Positions 51,701-63,810 are shown, numbered from the stretch's first letter. The stretch is 64,000 nucleotides of DNA from Cyanoderma ruficeps (GCA_008694505.1 VZDJ01000594.1:14326918-14390917); one strand, 5' to 3'. Numbers and translations: made by a program. Notes: a model not told the origin generated them from the letters alone.

Positions 51701-54700
51701 CACCATAGAAAATATGGAAGTATTGACTACCCTCCAGTCCTTTTCTCTGCTTGTTATAAAAATAGAACCCTAGCTGGCTGGATTTTAATGGAAACCTGCA
51801 CTTGATTTGAGCCTTGTATTTAACCTGTTGCTGGTCCTTGGTGGCAGAGGAATGTGTAATCCACCAAGTGGACAAGCAGCCCAGACCTGCTGATTTAACA
51901 AGATTTGGTTCTGTTAGAAGGGCCACGAACTGCAGACTTACAGCTCTTGTTGGCACGCCACAGTTCCAGTAACACTGTCAGAAGTTTTGCAATATTTGTA
52001 CTTTCCCAACTCTTTTAAGCAAGCAGATTCAAAATATTAACTTGCTTACGAAGAGAAAAAAAAAAAAAGGAAAAGGATAGTTGTTAGCTATCCTGAAAAT
52101 GGAGAAAAACTTGCAAGCATATACCAAATATCATCCAGAAGGCAGTAACTGCACATAGATGAGTTATTTTTACATGGTAATTTTTTATTTAATGTCATAC
52201 ATTAGAACCAAGGGGAGCAGAATATTGATTATGTGAAATGATGTAGAAATGAAAGCAAATATGCCAGTTCAAGCTATTCAGAGTCCAGCTTATGGTTAGC
52301 TTTTTTTTATTTCTCTGATGTTATTTTTAGAATGAGGGATCACTAAAGAGAGATCATTGCATATGTTATTTGCAATTTATCAGCATAAAAATTTGCCTAG
52401 GTAAGTAAATTCCTGTAATTTACATCTGTGTAATATTCTGCATTCTGCAGTGAATCATCATGCTCTTCTGCAGCCTAATTGTGGTAATTTAAATTGTATT
52501 TGAAATAACTGGAGTCACACTGGAGGAGGAATCAGGTAACAGCGGCAAGCAGGAGACTCAAAGCACAAAAGACTGTTTCCTAACAGATACATTCATAAAA
52601 GATTCAACAACAAAAATGTTGACAGTAAATTTAAATGTCATTATGCCCTTTCTTGTTTGCCTTTTGCTCAACAAAATGCTTTTTTTGAGTGGAGTTCAGC
52701 TCACTTGGACTCATAACAGAGCAGTCCTGATATAGAGGTTTATTCAGCCTCCAGTACCCACTTTGCTGCTGCTCTGGGAATTTGTGAGGCATCAGCACTA
52801 CGGGGTAGGAAAAGCTTAGGTTCTCCAAGGAAAGTATAACTGTCCCTGTTTGGTTTAGGGCAGGAGCAACCTGGTGCCCTGTGGCTGGGGTGGTGGCAGG
52901 AGATGCCTTTTAGGAATTTTGGTTCCTCTGCATGGTGAGTAGAGCAAGAAAAGCTCCTCTCACACACATGTGGCAAAGGGGTGATTAGCCTAATTTAAAT
53001 GTTCAAGTATTAAAAGTGAATGAAAATAAAAGTTTGAAAGTGATACCTGCTGTGGAGATAAGCCCAGTAAATGTGAAGCCATCAGCACCTGCAGAGCTGC
53101 TGGACACCCCAAGCCCTGGCAGATCCCTGGGCTGACCTGACCTGCTGCTGGGGAGCAGGAGAACAAACCCCAGGCAAGCCCAGAACCAGAGCAGGGAGGT
53201 GAAAGCCACGACTCAGAGCCTAAATGGGCACTGCCAGGAAACAGGAAAATGTAAAGCCCACACTTTCTTGTTGCTCCACACTTCCAGTCATTGTATTGCA
53301 ACATCCATGTGCAAAAGAGAAACAAAAGTTTTGAAGTGCTAATGTTTTATTTAACCAAGAGCTTTTACTTTTTCCTTTCCCCAAAAGCCTCGAAGCATTA
53401 ACAAAATTAAAATATAAACCAGAAAGAAGTATGCTACCCTATGAAGTTGCTCAATAATCTGTCTTAAATATTATGTGGTGTGCCAGTTATACCATTTTCA
53501 GATTGGTGGGTTTTGTTCAGGTAATAATTTTTATTCTATGATTATTTTTTAGCAATTATTTTGAAGGTTTTTTTTTTTTCTTTCAGGACTTCTTAATGAG
53601 GCTACACAAGCATTTCAGATGAAACAGTTTGCAACATCTTTTCCTTTTTTTTTTGTAGGGGTGAGCATCTGGATGGGAGCATGAAAGTTGCAGTAACTGC
53701 TGTAAATAAATTTTAAATCTAAAGAAGTAGTTGACAGTCCCAAACAGGGAGGCACAGGACATGAAAAAAAGGAAATATGCAGGAATAGGAGATGATATTG
53801 TCATGTTCATATTCCTGTGACCTGTGTGAACAGAATGTGAACAGAACCATATAAAAGGGTGTTTCTGCTCTTGAATTCATTCTGTTTGAAAGTAGCATTC
53901 ATTATGTTTGAAAGCATAATTCTTTTATATATTCCTATCTACAAATTTCTGTCACTTTACAAAAGCAACCTGAAAACTTTACTAACCGAAGAGATACAAC
54001 AGAAGTGCTTATATGTTTTTTCAGCCTGCAAAGATATTTTTTATATTTATAAAAAATTATTGAAGTATTGCCATCAAAAACAAAAGATGTAACTTTGCTG
54101 GAAGGATGTACATAAGTGACACTTCTGCATGCACACAGCTCTGGATAGGCTTCCAAGAGCTTGCAGATACAAACCTTAGACATGCACACAGGATTCTGCA
54201 TTGTCATGCTCGTTCTTACATTTGCCTGGCTTAATGCTTATGGTACATCTGTGATGTGGATGTAACTAGCCTATGGCCTGCCTTACTTAGCAATTGCTTG
54301 TGCCACAGGGCTGGGGCTAGAATTGCCACTAGAATAAATACAGGCTGCCTGCTGAGTAGGCACCTTCCTTTACGGAAAAAAAATTGCACTTTTTTGATTT
54401 AAAGGGGTTTTTTTGGTTGTTTTTGATTGTGGTAAGATTTACTCAGGATTAATTCCTATTCCAGAAATTTCTATTGATGCAGGGCACTTTTGAATTAAAG
54501 CTAACAGCTGAAAGATGTTCTTAGCCTTTTAGAATACAAGAAATGTCTTTGCCATTAAAGGTTAAAGTTTAGTCACCAGCTGCAATCAAAAATCTGCCTA
54601 AGGACTGGAGTCAGGTTTTGTAAGGCTGAAGAAGCCCCACTGGAACTCACGGTACAGGCGCAACTTAAACTCAGGAACTTTCATCTATCACTGATTTGCA

Positions 54701-57700
54701 GGGACTGGTATCTATTAAATTCTATACTTTCCTGCATAAACTGCTTAGAAAATAGGCATGATCCAATGAGTTAATTACCTGGAAGGGTTACACCAGCCCT
54801 GCTCTGCATTTCCTCCTTGCCTCAGAAGAACCACAGACAGACAGTAATTCCCTTATGACCCATAATATTATTCCACAGCAGAAAAACAAAGCTACTTTCA
54901 AATATAAAATTACTGAAAGTGGAACCTCCTGCTATCACACACACAAGAAAGGAAGACTGACTATACCAACCCTTTGCCATGCTGACAGTTGCATCAACCA
55001 ATTTGCATTTTTCGCTGCAATCTCCCAGTGACTTGTCATCAGAAGCCAAGTGACATTCCACACAGCTCCTGTGGAAAATAATTCAGCAGCTCATCAATCT
55101 CTGCCTGCCACAAAGCAACAACACAAAAGCCAGGATGTGTGCATCTGCATTTTAAAAAGCAGCTAAATAAAAGGTCTTCTGCTACGGATACAGCAATTCT
55201 CAGGAATATGATAGGTACTGTCACCAAAAAAACCCTAACAAAACCACACAAAAACCCCCACCTGAATAAAGGTACCGGGGATAAGCTCTGTCTTGTCCTC
55301 TATTCCCTCCCAGTTTGTTAGCTACCAGACAGAACCCCAGGCAACATTATTCATGTAGGCCTATCAAAGACATGTGGTTACTCACACGTAACATTCATCT
55401 TCAAAAATTAAAAAAATAAATATTCTGAGCACTAAATATTCCCACACTATATACCAGCTGAAGGAATTCTTATCAGATGAACAATATCTGAAATTGACTT
55501 CAAAGAGACCAAGCTGAGGCACCTACTATGAGTCTGCCTTTGTTGCAAGTCTATTGAATAATGCATTAAAACACTTTTCAGGTGTCTCAACAGTTGTCTC
55601 TTGAATATGATTACTTGTCTCAGGAATTACTTATATCCTAATTATACTAATGAAACTTACAGGAAAATTATTTTTTATTCAGTGGTGGAGTGATTGAAAT
55701 ACTATTTAAAAACACAGTCTAGACTAATTCCTTTAGAAATCTCCCTGTAAGTTCAATGAGAATTTTAATAAATCCAGGGTTTATTAATGGAAAATAAAGC
55801 AACAAACAGAATTAACAGATGAACATTTCTGATGGAAAATGTGTTTGCTGATTTTTCACAAATAGCTTCAGCCAAATTGAGTGGCTGGGGCTCTGAGAAG
55901 CAGCCTGAAGGACTGACTTCATAAAAAAAAAAAANNNNNNNNNNNNNNNNNNNNNNNNNNNNNNNNNNNNNNNNNNNNNNNNNNNNNNNNNNNNNNNNNN
56001 NNNNNNNNNNNNNNNNNNNAAAAAAGGAAAAAGAAAAAAGGAAAAAGGAAAAAGGAAGATGAGAGCTGTAACAAAACATCAACTGCCCGCCTGGCTATCT
56101 CCTGTTACACTGAGTTACATATATCCATGGGAATAAGCTCAGGCTGCTGAGTTTATCTTCAGAGGATGGAGGTGACCTTATCCCCTGCTCTGGAAATGGT
56201 GAATAGTAAAAGTGAGTGGGTAATGGGATAGCCTCTGTCTCATGGAGATAAATTCAGTGTTGGTGGTGGTTTTGTCATATTCACCATGTTTCTCATGCTA
56301 CACTCTCTTTCTCAGCTGCCTTGCCATTGATCTCCATCCCCTCTGACCTGGTTTTTCAGCTCTTTCAGTTACCCTACCCAGGCATTCCCAGTGTTCTCTC
56401 TCTTTTGGCTTTTTTGTGCCCTGCGTTTCAGCAAGGGAAACACTGAAACAGAAAGAAAAGATCCAACACTGCATACAATATACATGTTTAAACGGGTTAA
56501 TGTAATGCCTATCATGTAACTTTATATTTCTTATTCTTTGCCAAACTGGGCAGAGCAAAGCAGCAGCATTGTCCTTTTTGTTTAGTGCAGCTGCATGCAG
56601 AAATTCTCTTTGAGCATAATGAGAGGCTCAGTTTTCTTAAAGCAGATTTAGCACTAACAGAAAGAGATCAATGAATTAATCACATCATAGAATAGCTTTT
56701 CACTCAGATACACGGTAGACTGCAATGATAGGTATGAAAATACAGCGCTGGAGAGAAATGGGTTTCAGCTCTGAATAAGGAGACAGGACATCGTCATGAA
56801 CCATGCAACCTAAACTGCTCAGCACTCAGAAAGCAAAGCCAGGGTCATTAATAATTGTGTGTTCTGTGAAGCCTAACCCAACTTCTAGCTTAAATTTCTG
56901 CTGAAGACTGCTCCATTTGGACTGTAGCCCTACAAGAGCTCATGTAATACAAGCATGTGCAATGGTGCACTTAGAGTGGTCATCTCTACAACCTGTGTAT
57001 TTTTGGTTGCTCTTCCTGTCACGCACCATAGAAGACACCTTCCATCACAGCAGGAAAGCTACATAAATTGAGCATGTTCAGAAGACATTTCACCATTTAC
57101 AATCAATTTATCATCCACTTATACATCACATACAGCTACCCACTTATTCATTTGTAGACTATTGTCTACTTTATTATACTTACACCCCTTTAATTTAGCC
57201 ATGCTTAACTGAATTTGGACTATGAATTTGTGAATGTGTGAAGCCTGAGTGGACAACATGACCTTGCTCATTAATATGTATGAGAATCATAATACAAATG
57301 CAAAACTTTTCTGTGAGGCCCTGTAAATGTCAGATAAGGCCACAATTCTGATTAGTTGCTCAGCCAGGGACAGCAGTGAAGTGTAGTTTTACCTGTGCTG
57401 TTTGAAGTTGACTTAATTGTTTCACATAAAGTCCTTTTGTACAAGAGTAATGCTCATGAATGGTTGATATATGAGTTGTGACTACCCACCTCAAAGTACT
57501 AAGAAGCTCTTGGGTTCTGGTCTGTAAATCCAATTTACAGACATGGCAGTAAACACACTGCTGAGGCAGTATAGGAAATAGATACCTGGATGATATATAC
57601 ATCAGAGGTTTGAAGGCAGCACATTACCGTCTGGAACTGCAGGGGTCACCGCAGAGAGGGCATTTTTCACACATTTGGCCCGAAGCCCCTGGATGGGTGC

Positions 57701-60700
57701 AAGCACACGTCCCACAGATGCATTCACCTCTCCCACTGCACAGTGTCCCATCCTCAGCAATGCAGGTGCTGGTATCAGTTGTGCAATTACAGTATTCACC
57801 AGTCCATCCACTGTGGCACTTGCATTCCCCACAGTCACAATCACCGTTGCCTGGAAAAACATTTATTATACTTCAAATCAGTCACTGATATTTCAAAAAG
57901 AATGTGAAGGATGATCTTTAAAATTATTCTGAGAAAATATTTTGCTCTCTACAACTCTGCTTCCAGACATCTTTCTTTCTCTCCCAGAATCTGCAGTTTT
58001 AAGTCAGAGGATCAGATTTTTGTTTAGACTGGCTGTGAGCCAGCGCAGCTCCATTCTCTTTACTGGAGTCCTCCGTGCAGATCTTGTCTCCTGGCAGGGC
58101 ACAACCTAATTTGTAAATACTTCCGATTTATAATGGCATAGCCAAAACTATTTTAAAGCTAAAGACCATTCATAACTAGTAACTCTTTATACGGAATTGA
58201 TTGCAACTGAATATATGATGAAAATACAAAGCACTCAGCTAAGGGTGAGCCCAGGAGGCTCTGAGGGGGGGACCAGCCTCTGAGGCTGAGACGAGCCCTT
58301 AGGGCCCGTACCTGCGCACTGGAGCCCTCCGTGCCTGAGGCAGGAGAAGTCATTGCACTCGCAGCGGGGCCCGTAGACCTTTCCGTAGGGAGACGGGTGG
58401 CACAGGCACTGCCCGCAGTAGCAGTCGCCTCTCCCGCTGCAGGAGCTGTGCTCGGCCGGGCCCCTGCAGGAGCTCGCGCCGAGGGAGCTCTCGTGGCACT
58501 CGCATCGCGGCCCCACGTACCCGGGGCTGCACACGCACACCCCGCACTCCAGGGAGCCTTGCCCTTGGCTGCACTTCGGGCTCCTCTTCTCGGCCTTGGC
58601 CTGGCAGTTGCAGCTGCAGAGGGGATGAATTTCCATCTCCAGCATGTCACTGAGCCCCACAGGTTTTATCTTGATAAGCCTTCTGGTTTTTTCACAAGAA
58701 GAGAGACTTACGGTCACATTGAAAGACACCTGGAAGAGAGAATGGGGGCTGCTGGGAACACAGGGAACTCCGCAGGGTGCTCAGGGGGTGCATGCAGAGG
58801 ACAGAGCGAGAGGGTCATAGATACTGCCTGCTTTTTGACTTGTTTGGAGGAAGATCGTTCAATAAAGAGGAAACTCTACCTTGGTAATTTAAATTAAACT
58901 AAATTACATGAACTTCATGTCTTGGAGAATAGGTTCTTCACTTACCGTATCTCCCACTTTCACATGAGAGCATTTCCTCTGATGTGGAAAAAAGGTGCCA
59001 TTGTTGCAGATGGCCGTGAAGGAGAGATTGAGCCCTTCTGTCTCTCCCAGGATCTCCAATTCAACCTCAGACCTCAGCTCCTTCAGGGAAAAAAGCATGA
59101 GATAAGTGGAGTGATGACACTCCCACATGCTGCCGCTGCTCCGCGTCTGTGTAATATGGACTGTAATTTATCCTGACTTACACAGAAGCATACACGTGCT
59201 TTGGCACTTTGTTTGCAGACAGATCCCTCTATTGCAAGAAAAATGGGGAATGATCAAAATAAAGCAAATGCCAACAGATCCAGCTTTCAGTGGAAAGCAA
59301 TGGTGATATCACTTTAATATCCGCTATCACAGGGCTTATTTCCTCCCCTTCCAGGAGAACAAATTCAATGTTTTATTAAATCACCTTTCATAACACTGCT
59401 GACTGATGCAGGTGTTCTTTTAGGTCTGGACTTTCTGAGAAGTGGATTTGTTTCCCTGATTGCATTGCTAGGTCTGGGCTTTTCCTGATGAGCCAAACTG
59501 TGTCAATACTACTCCCTCCCTTCCTTTCTTCTCACAATGGAAATTCCTGCTTCATGTTTGTGCTATTTTAACCTGTATTCAACAACATCCCCACTATTTA
59601 AATCAATTTGTTCAATCAAACTTTCATTTTGTAAGTCACAAACCATCTTTCTGGAATTGCTCATCCTAGGCATTTATATTTTAAGTCTTTAAAATATTTT
59701 ATAGCAACTTTGCTTACACAACCTTAATCCAAAGCCTATCACAGGCCATGGGGAAATTCCCTATGACTTCATTGGTCTGTGGATCCAGTAAATGGAAATT
59801 TTTCAAAAGTACCTCAGCAACCGCTGAGAAGACATCTCGCTGACTTGACTTTGTGCTCATGGAAGTTTAATTGCTTGCAAAATACCCCCTGCCTTTCAAT
59901 CAGAGCACAGGGAACTTGCTGACCTTACTTCAGTGAGTCATTCTACTCAAGGTAGTAGGATGACTCACTGGAGTAAAGGTCTGGTGGTGTAAATCAAAAT
60001 AAAAATAGAATAGGTATAAACCTGCATAGACAACTCCCTGTCCTACGAACGTGTTCTGGATTCCTAGGAAATATGTCTTAGGGTTGTAAAATTGTGCCCT
60101 GGGCATCAGGTTTGTAACGTTGGTGGCTTTGATAGTTTTGGATATGTCCAAATTTCCGTTTCCATTTCATTTGGAGGTAAGTGCTTGTGTCGCTGTTGAA
60201 ACAATGCAGAGTTGTTGATAACATTTTGTTTGCCATAGCTGGGCTCTCCCAAAAGGAACCAAACCAGCAAATCTCTAGGTAAAGCTGTGACTGTGGGCAC
60301 GTGCTTATGTTACAGAAGATATCACCAGTATCCCTCTTCCCTCTTCCACGAGCTGCAAAATTACAAGGCGCAGAGTGCAACTGTGAGAGAAAATTAAATG
60401 TTGCTGAACACCAAATTGTAATACTTTGAATTTTGGGTCTGCATTGGGTCATTTGAATGTGCCTTGCTATTGTGAGAGATCAAATTGTGCATCTTACAGC
60501 ACTGAAAATGAACACAAACTGTGATAATTTTGAGGATTTTAGATCCTAATATCTGTGAGCATTTCTAATGATATTTTAAAACTACTAAGCTTTCTGGCCA
60601 TAGTTTGAGGACAAATAGCAGACAGTAAATAGCAAACAGTAGCTTTAAGCTATTCACAGAGAAATATTTGTGGTTCAAAAAATTTTCTGAATGCAACAAC

Positions 60701-63700
60701 AGACAGAGAAGTGCTAAATACTTGTGCCCTTGTGTTACCTGTTCTTTCTAATATGTTATTTCTTTGTTCTTGTTTTTGTGTAAGTGCGGGAATTAAAAAC
60801 TGGAAAAAAAGGTAATTTTTCCTGAAATCTTAAATTTTTGGAATGGGTTTAATCAAATGGCCTGCTATCTGTCACAAAGCATTTTAGCCTACAGCTCTGC
60901 AACACAAAGTTGTGCAGAATTCAATGCTAAACAAAGCAGGCAGAAATATGCTTACAGTAGAAAACGAACCATACTTGGAAAGAACATGAGAACTCCTTGC
61001 AACAAATATTTTGACAGCTAAGATTTTCTTAACTTGCTTACTTCCTCCCTGCAGCTTGTATATGGCAACACATGGTGAATGGCATTAGCAAACCTTGTGT
61101 TTGCACGGCAAGTAAACACTCAAAACCACTTTAAAAGTGTTAAAAGATTTAGCCTAACTCTACTCCCAGGGGGCAACAAATTATTTATTCCTTTTCTTGT
61201 GACTGAAGAAGACACAGGACATTGAATTACACTTCTGAGAAGATAATGAAACGTTTCTAACAAAAGTAGCATTAGTTCTGTTCTGCATGTAATTTTCAAC
61301 TGCAGGTCTCCTGTCATTTCCTTCTTCACAGTAGAAAAAAATTCAGATACCTTTACTTCTGTCAAATAAAATGTTTTAGTGCTTCCTGCTTGGAAGATTT
61401 TCAATCGTAAAACAATAAGATTGTTAACCTTTAAGGTTAAGTGTAATAAAATGGTCTTTGGGAAATTTTAAGTGTGACATGTTGCTACCTGCACTCTTCT
61501 TACATCTTGAAAGAACTGTGGGATTTTAAGAACGTATGTGCAGCTCTGGTGCGTGGTCCAGACATGCTGTGCCTGGATGAGGTTGTGACAAGTTATGGCC
61601 CAAAGGCAGGAGCACCCTTCCTGCAGTCACCTCCCTGCCACTCCTGCAGTGCAGCAAGCACAGAGCTCAGAGCTCCCTCCAAACCATGGAACAGATGAAA
61701 ACAGGATCAGCTGAAACAGCTCAGGAGCTGCATCGTGGCCACCACTGCCAGCTCTGGCACCTGCTCTGCTCAAAGCATGCAGCAGCTAAAAATCAGCTAA
61801 AAAGTCAACAGAACCAGGAGGCTGAGGACAAGACAGAGGACAGGATTGTGCCTTTCCTTGTGTATAAACCTTAGTGTGCTCTGTACTGTGTACTGCAAGC
61901 TCTTGTGGGCTCCACATCTCAAGAGGCACTCATGAGAGTCAGGGAGGGTAAAGAGATGGTCAGATAAAGTTAACAAGAGGATGGAGCAGCCAAGGAGAGA
62001 CTTAAAAGACTTGGACTCTAATCTGGAGAGAAGACTGGGGGTGTGGAAGGTGTCTCAGTGACACAATATAATGAAATTATGAAGACACAAAGATAAGGTG
62101 AATGCAGAGCTGTTATTCACCAAACCCTACAATTTGGGAACTAAGATGGACTCAGTGAAAATTTAAAGTGTAAGAAGTAGGATAAAATAGTAATAAGAAA
62201 ATTGTGCCTTGACACAGTGCAACTGAACCCCTTCTTGTCATAGAAGGCAACAGAGGCTAAAAATATCAGCAGGTTCAAAAAGGAGAGTAGGAAAAAAATC
62301 ACAGGCCATAGGAACATAAGCAGATGCTAAGGAGAAGAGGCAAGGATTCACTCTTCACATTTTCAATATTCCAGTGAGGCATCATTCCCCACCTATGTTA
62401 CAGCAAAAGCACCGGGACACAGGACTGGGACAATTTTTTTGTGTTTTTCCATTACTTACTGACAATAAAATGGTATTTTAGCTGTTAAATGTAGGCACCT
62501 GTGTCTATACATTAGACTGCCAGCTTGAAAAAATGCTGATAGAAACCAGATGTGACTAGCAGCATGTTGGAATCCAGAAATGAAATTCTGTTGCCATTCA
62601 AAATTTAGCAATAACTTTGCTTGTAAGAAAATTTCCTCATCTTTATTTATTACAATTTCTACACTCACAGGATAAACCCTGAAGTTGTCTCCTTACATAA
62701 TTTTTCATTATATGGAGAATCTCCTGGTATTTTGCATTTCATTTTAAAAAGTCATAATTCAGCAATTGCATTGCCTTCATTGCTTTTAGAAGACTTAGAA
62801 GAATTTGTTTTCCTTCCCATTACTAAGACCAAAGTAATTTTGGCACAGTGATGACTATCTTATTCAGTGGATAGAAGGAAGAGCAGAAAAAAAAGTAAAG
62901 ACAGAGAAGCTATTTGCAAAGAGTTATTTGTCATTGTAGACAACTGGTAGAGCAGGTTTTTAATAAAAATGGGCTGAGACGGAACAGAGAAATCCGTGGA
63001 ATATCAGCGTATTTGTAAATTAATGTATCTGTGCAACAATCTGTACAACTGCCTAAAAACATTCCTCTGACAGAAGAGAACTGGGCACCCAGGATGCATT
63101 TTACAAACAAAGCTCTGAAGAGCAGCGCTGTGTTAATGTTTCTGACATCATTACAGTATATCTAAGTATTAAACAAACCCATTCAAGTCCTGGCATTACC
63201 TAAACAAACCCACATTGGCTCCTGTGTTCCTCTTTTTAAAAACCTCAGAACAGCCTCACAGAGGCAGCACCAAATTGCTAAAGCAGAGAAGAGCACTGAG
63301 TGCAGGACCGTGTTTTTTCCTCCAGATATTCCTGCAAGGCATTTGCTTGTCTGCTCTGGTGGCAGCTACCAACAGAGAGAGAGTTGAGCCCCTGTTGAGA
63401 TGTGGAGCTGAGAGACCTGAATATTAAAGAAGGCTTAAGAGTAGGTGTAAAACAGAGGAATGTGAAGAAGGCAATGCAGATGACACGCTGATTTAAATTC
63501 AGCTTTCCAGCAGAACTAAGGATTGACAGGTTATAGGAATTTTGTTTCTGTGCTTACTTAATCCTCAGAATGAATACTTTTCCTGTTAAGGTCAGCACCT
63601 GACATAAAAGATGATGTTATCAGCTAATAAAAGGAATCAAAGACACTTCTTTTTACCCAACTGCAAACCAATGGTGAACATGTAAAGATGAAGGAAGAAA

Positions 63701-63810
63701 CTGCATTGTAACCATCTTACCTGGTATGCAGCAATGATCAGCTGGAGAATATTTCCAGAATCCTTCTGCAGTCGTCCAACAGTAGCGCCGGGAATGAGCT
63801 TTGCATAATT
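45643..63810 (-). CDS. ITGB6: ITGB6: integrin beta-6 subunit, C-terminal eight exons (5' part outside window)
   Basis: Joined exons give 1350 nt, 449 residues plus stop, corresponding to roughly the last 57 percent of the 788-residue human protein. Order: end of the I-like/hybrid region ([16 protein letters not shown]), PSI/hybrid continuation, cysteine-rich I-EGF modules ([32 protein letters not shown]), beta-tail domain, membrane span ([18 protein letters not shown]), and a tail with NPLY and NVTY. Known role: pairs with alpha-V as an epithelial receptor for RGD ligands such as fibronectin and latent TGF-beta, which it activates. The NPxY-type motifs bind talin and kindlin. The tail and the residues around the membrane distinguish it from beta-3 and beta-5. 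Phases agree across all exons. The ligand-binding MIDAS lies outside the window. Confidence 0.95.
45747..45790. repeat. CAAA-rich tract before the last ITGB6 exon
   Basis: AAACAAACAAACAAA-like sequence. On the coding strand this is a TTTG-rich polypyrimidine tract directly upstream of the acceptor at 45745. Confidence 0.7.
46231..46926 (+). mobile_element. Solo LTR of an endogenous retrovirus with 5-bp target duplication
   Basis: A 696-bp element starting TGTCCTGGGTT and ending AAACCAAGACA, imperfect inverted ends with the TG...CA rule. CTAGC stands directly before it (46226-46230) and directly after it (46927-46931): a 5-bp target duplication. A TATA-like TTTAAA is at 46491-46496 and AGTAAA at 46776-46781 is a likely polyadenylation signal, giving plus orientation. 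There is no internal viral region, so recombination left one LTR. It lies antisense in the last ITGB6 intron. A 5-bp duplication suits an ERVL-type or some class I element. Confidence 0.8.
47700..47866 (-). CDS. ITGB6: ITGB6 exon: membrane span and proximal tail
   Basis: Encodes CTQHPNIPM, the hydrophobic span ending LLCIWKLLV, then [19 protein letters not shown], the membrane-proximal tail shared by beta integrins. The membrane-proximal HD pair known from human reads QD here. Acceptor CCACAG, donor GTATGT, phase 1 to 0. Confidence 0.95.
48919..48945. repeat. (TTC)n plus T run
   Basis: TTCTTCTTCTTC followed by a run of T, in an ITGB6 intron. Confidence 0.8.
49377..49410. repeat. 14-bp tandem duplication, 2.4 copies
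   Basis: Unit ATGAAAAATCAGTA twice plus a partial third copy, in an ITGB6 intron close to the CR1 copy. Confidence 0.85.
49500..49882 (+). mobile_element. CR1-type LINE, 3' end
   Basis: About 380 bp containing TTGGGGTTGTTCAGCCTGGA, GGCTGCCCAGAGAATG and CCCTTCCAACCCAAACC, ending with the octamer-like repeat ATTCTATGATTCTGTGAT: the hallmark 3' end of avian CR1. It is truncated at its 5' end, non-coding here, antisense to ITGB6, and in the intron between the beta-tail exon and the membrane-span exon. Confidence 0.92.
50301..50417 (-). CDS. ITGB6: ITGB6 exon: beta-tail domain end
   Basis: Encodes [38 protein letters not shown]. Acceptor CTGCAG, donor GTAAGC, phase 1 to 1. Confidence 0.92.
50418..54970 (-). 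other. ITGB6: ITGB6 intron (4.6 kb) between the two beta-tail exons
   Basis: Mostly AT-rich. A GC-richer stretch at about 52840-53230 has no recognised repeat or gene. Nothing else found. Confidence 0.6.
54971..55068 (-). CDS. ITGB6: ITGB6 exon: beta-tail domain start
   Basis: Encodes [17 protein letters not shown] and [14 protein letters not shown]. The acceptor is CCACAG. The donor GTTGGT at 54970 is weak, but it is the only nearby one that keeps the frame. Phase 2 to 1. Confidence 0.9.
55935..56019. other. Assembly gap, 85 N
   Basis: Undetermined bases flanked by a poly-A run on the left and GGAAAAA repeats on the right. Confidence 0.99.
56020..56058. repeat. (GGAAAAA)n purine-rich repeat
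   Basis: About four to five imperfect units next to the gap; the real array is probably longer. Confidence 0.85.
57628..57850 (-). CDS. ITGB6: ITGB6 exon: I-EGF 3-4
   Basis: Encodes [34 protein letters not shown] and [11 protein letters not shown]. Cysteine spacing is that of integrin EGF modules. Acceptor TTCCAG, donor GTAATG at 57627, phase 1 to 2. Confidence 0.94.
58312..58729 (-). CDS. ITGB6: ITGB6 exon: hybrid end and I-EGF 1-2
   Basis: A 418-nt exon encoding [45 protein letters not shown] and [14 protein letters not shown]. It is GC-richer than its neighbours. Acceptor TTCCAG, donor GTACGG, phase 0 to 1. Confidence 0.95.
58946..59080 (-). CDS. ITGB6: ITGB6 exon: hybrid domain, second part
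   Basis: Encodes [31 protein letters not shown] and CSHVKVGDT. Acceptor CTGAAG, donor GTAAGT at 58945, phase 0 to 0. Confidence 0.95.
59931..59970. repeat. Inverted repeat with two AP-1 consensus sites
   Basis: Perfect 11-bp arms, CAGTGAGTCAT (59931-59941) and ATGACTCACTG (59960-59970), with an inner CTAC/GTAG pairing in the spacer. Each arm contains an AP-1 consensus (TGAGTCA at 59934-59940, TGACTCA at 59961-59967). Regulatory use is inference. Confidence 0.6.
60613..60640. repeat. 14-bp tandem duplication
   Basis: AAATAGCAGACAGT followed directly by AAATAGCAAACAGT, one mismatch. Confidence 0.85.
61960..62330 (+). mobile_element. Old CR1/L3-like LINE fragment
   Basis: Diverged similarity, by memory of the family, to the 3' part of ancient CR1/L3 elements: GACTTGGACTCTAATCTGGA, then TTTGGGAACTAAGATGGA and GCAGGTTCAAAAAGGAGA in the expected order. 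Decayed and non-coding. The boundaries are approximate. Confidence 0.45.
63721..63810 (-). CDS. ITGB6: ITGB6 exon: end of I-like/hybrid region
   Basis: Thirty codons, [20 protein letters not shown] then [10 protein letters not shown], a segment highly conserved among beta integrins. Acceptor TTCCAG, donor GTAAGA at 63720, phase 0 to 0. Confidence 0.94.

Larger units (their letters stand above)
55069..57627 (-). other. ITGB6: ITGB6 intron (2.6 kb) with assembly gap
   Basis: Holds the 85-N gap and purine-rich repeats around it. No gene or mobile element recognised. Confidence 0.6.
59081..63720 (-). other. ITGB6: ITGB6 intron (4.6 kb) with hairpin and old LINE
   Basis: Contains a hairpin with two AP-1 sites (59931-59970), a small tandem duplication (60613-60640) and an old CR1/L3-like fragment (about 61960-62330). 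The rest shows nothing recognised. Confidence 0.6.

Noticed and set aside
55765..56082. 105-codon minus frame across 55.8-56.1 kb
   Set aside because: It runs through the N gap and a poly-purine repeat, so it is an artefact of undetermined bases.
58331..58897. 188-codon plus-strand frame opposite an ITGB6 exon
   Set aside because: It is the antisense shadow of the GC-rich cysteine-coding EGF exon, whose homology is clear.
59930..60452. Overlapping minus-strand frames of 124, 73 and 64 codons in an ITGB6 intron
   Set aside because: Overlapping frames without domain, splice support or a recognised family. Chance in unique intronic sequence is more likely.
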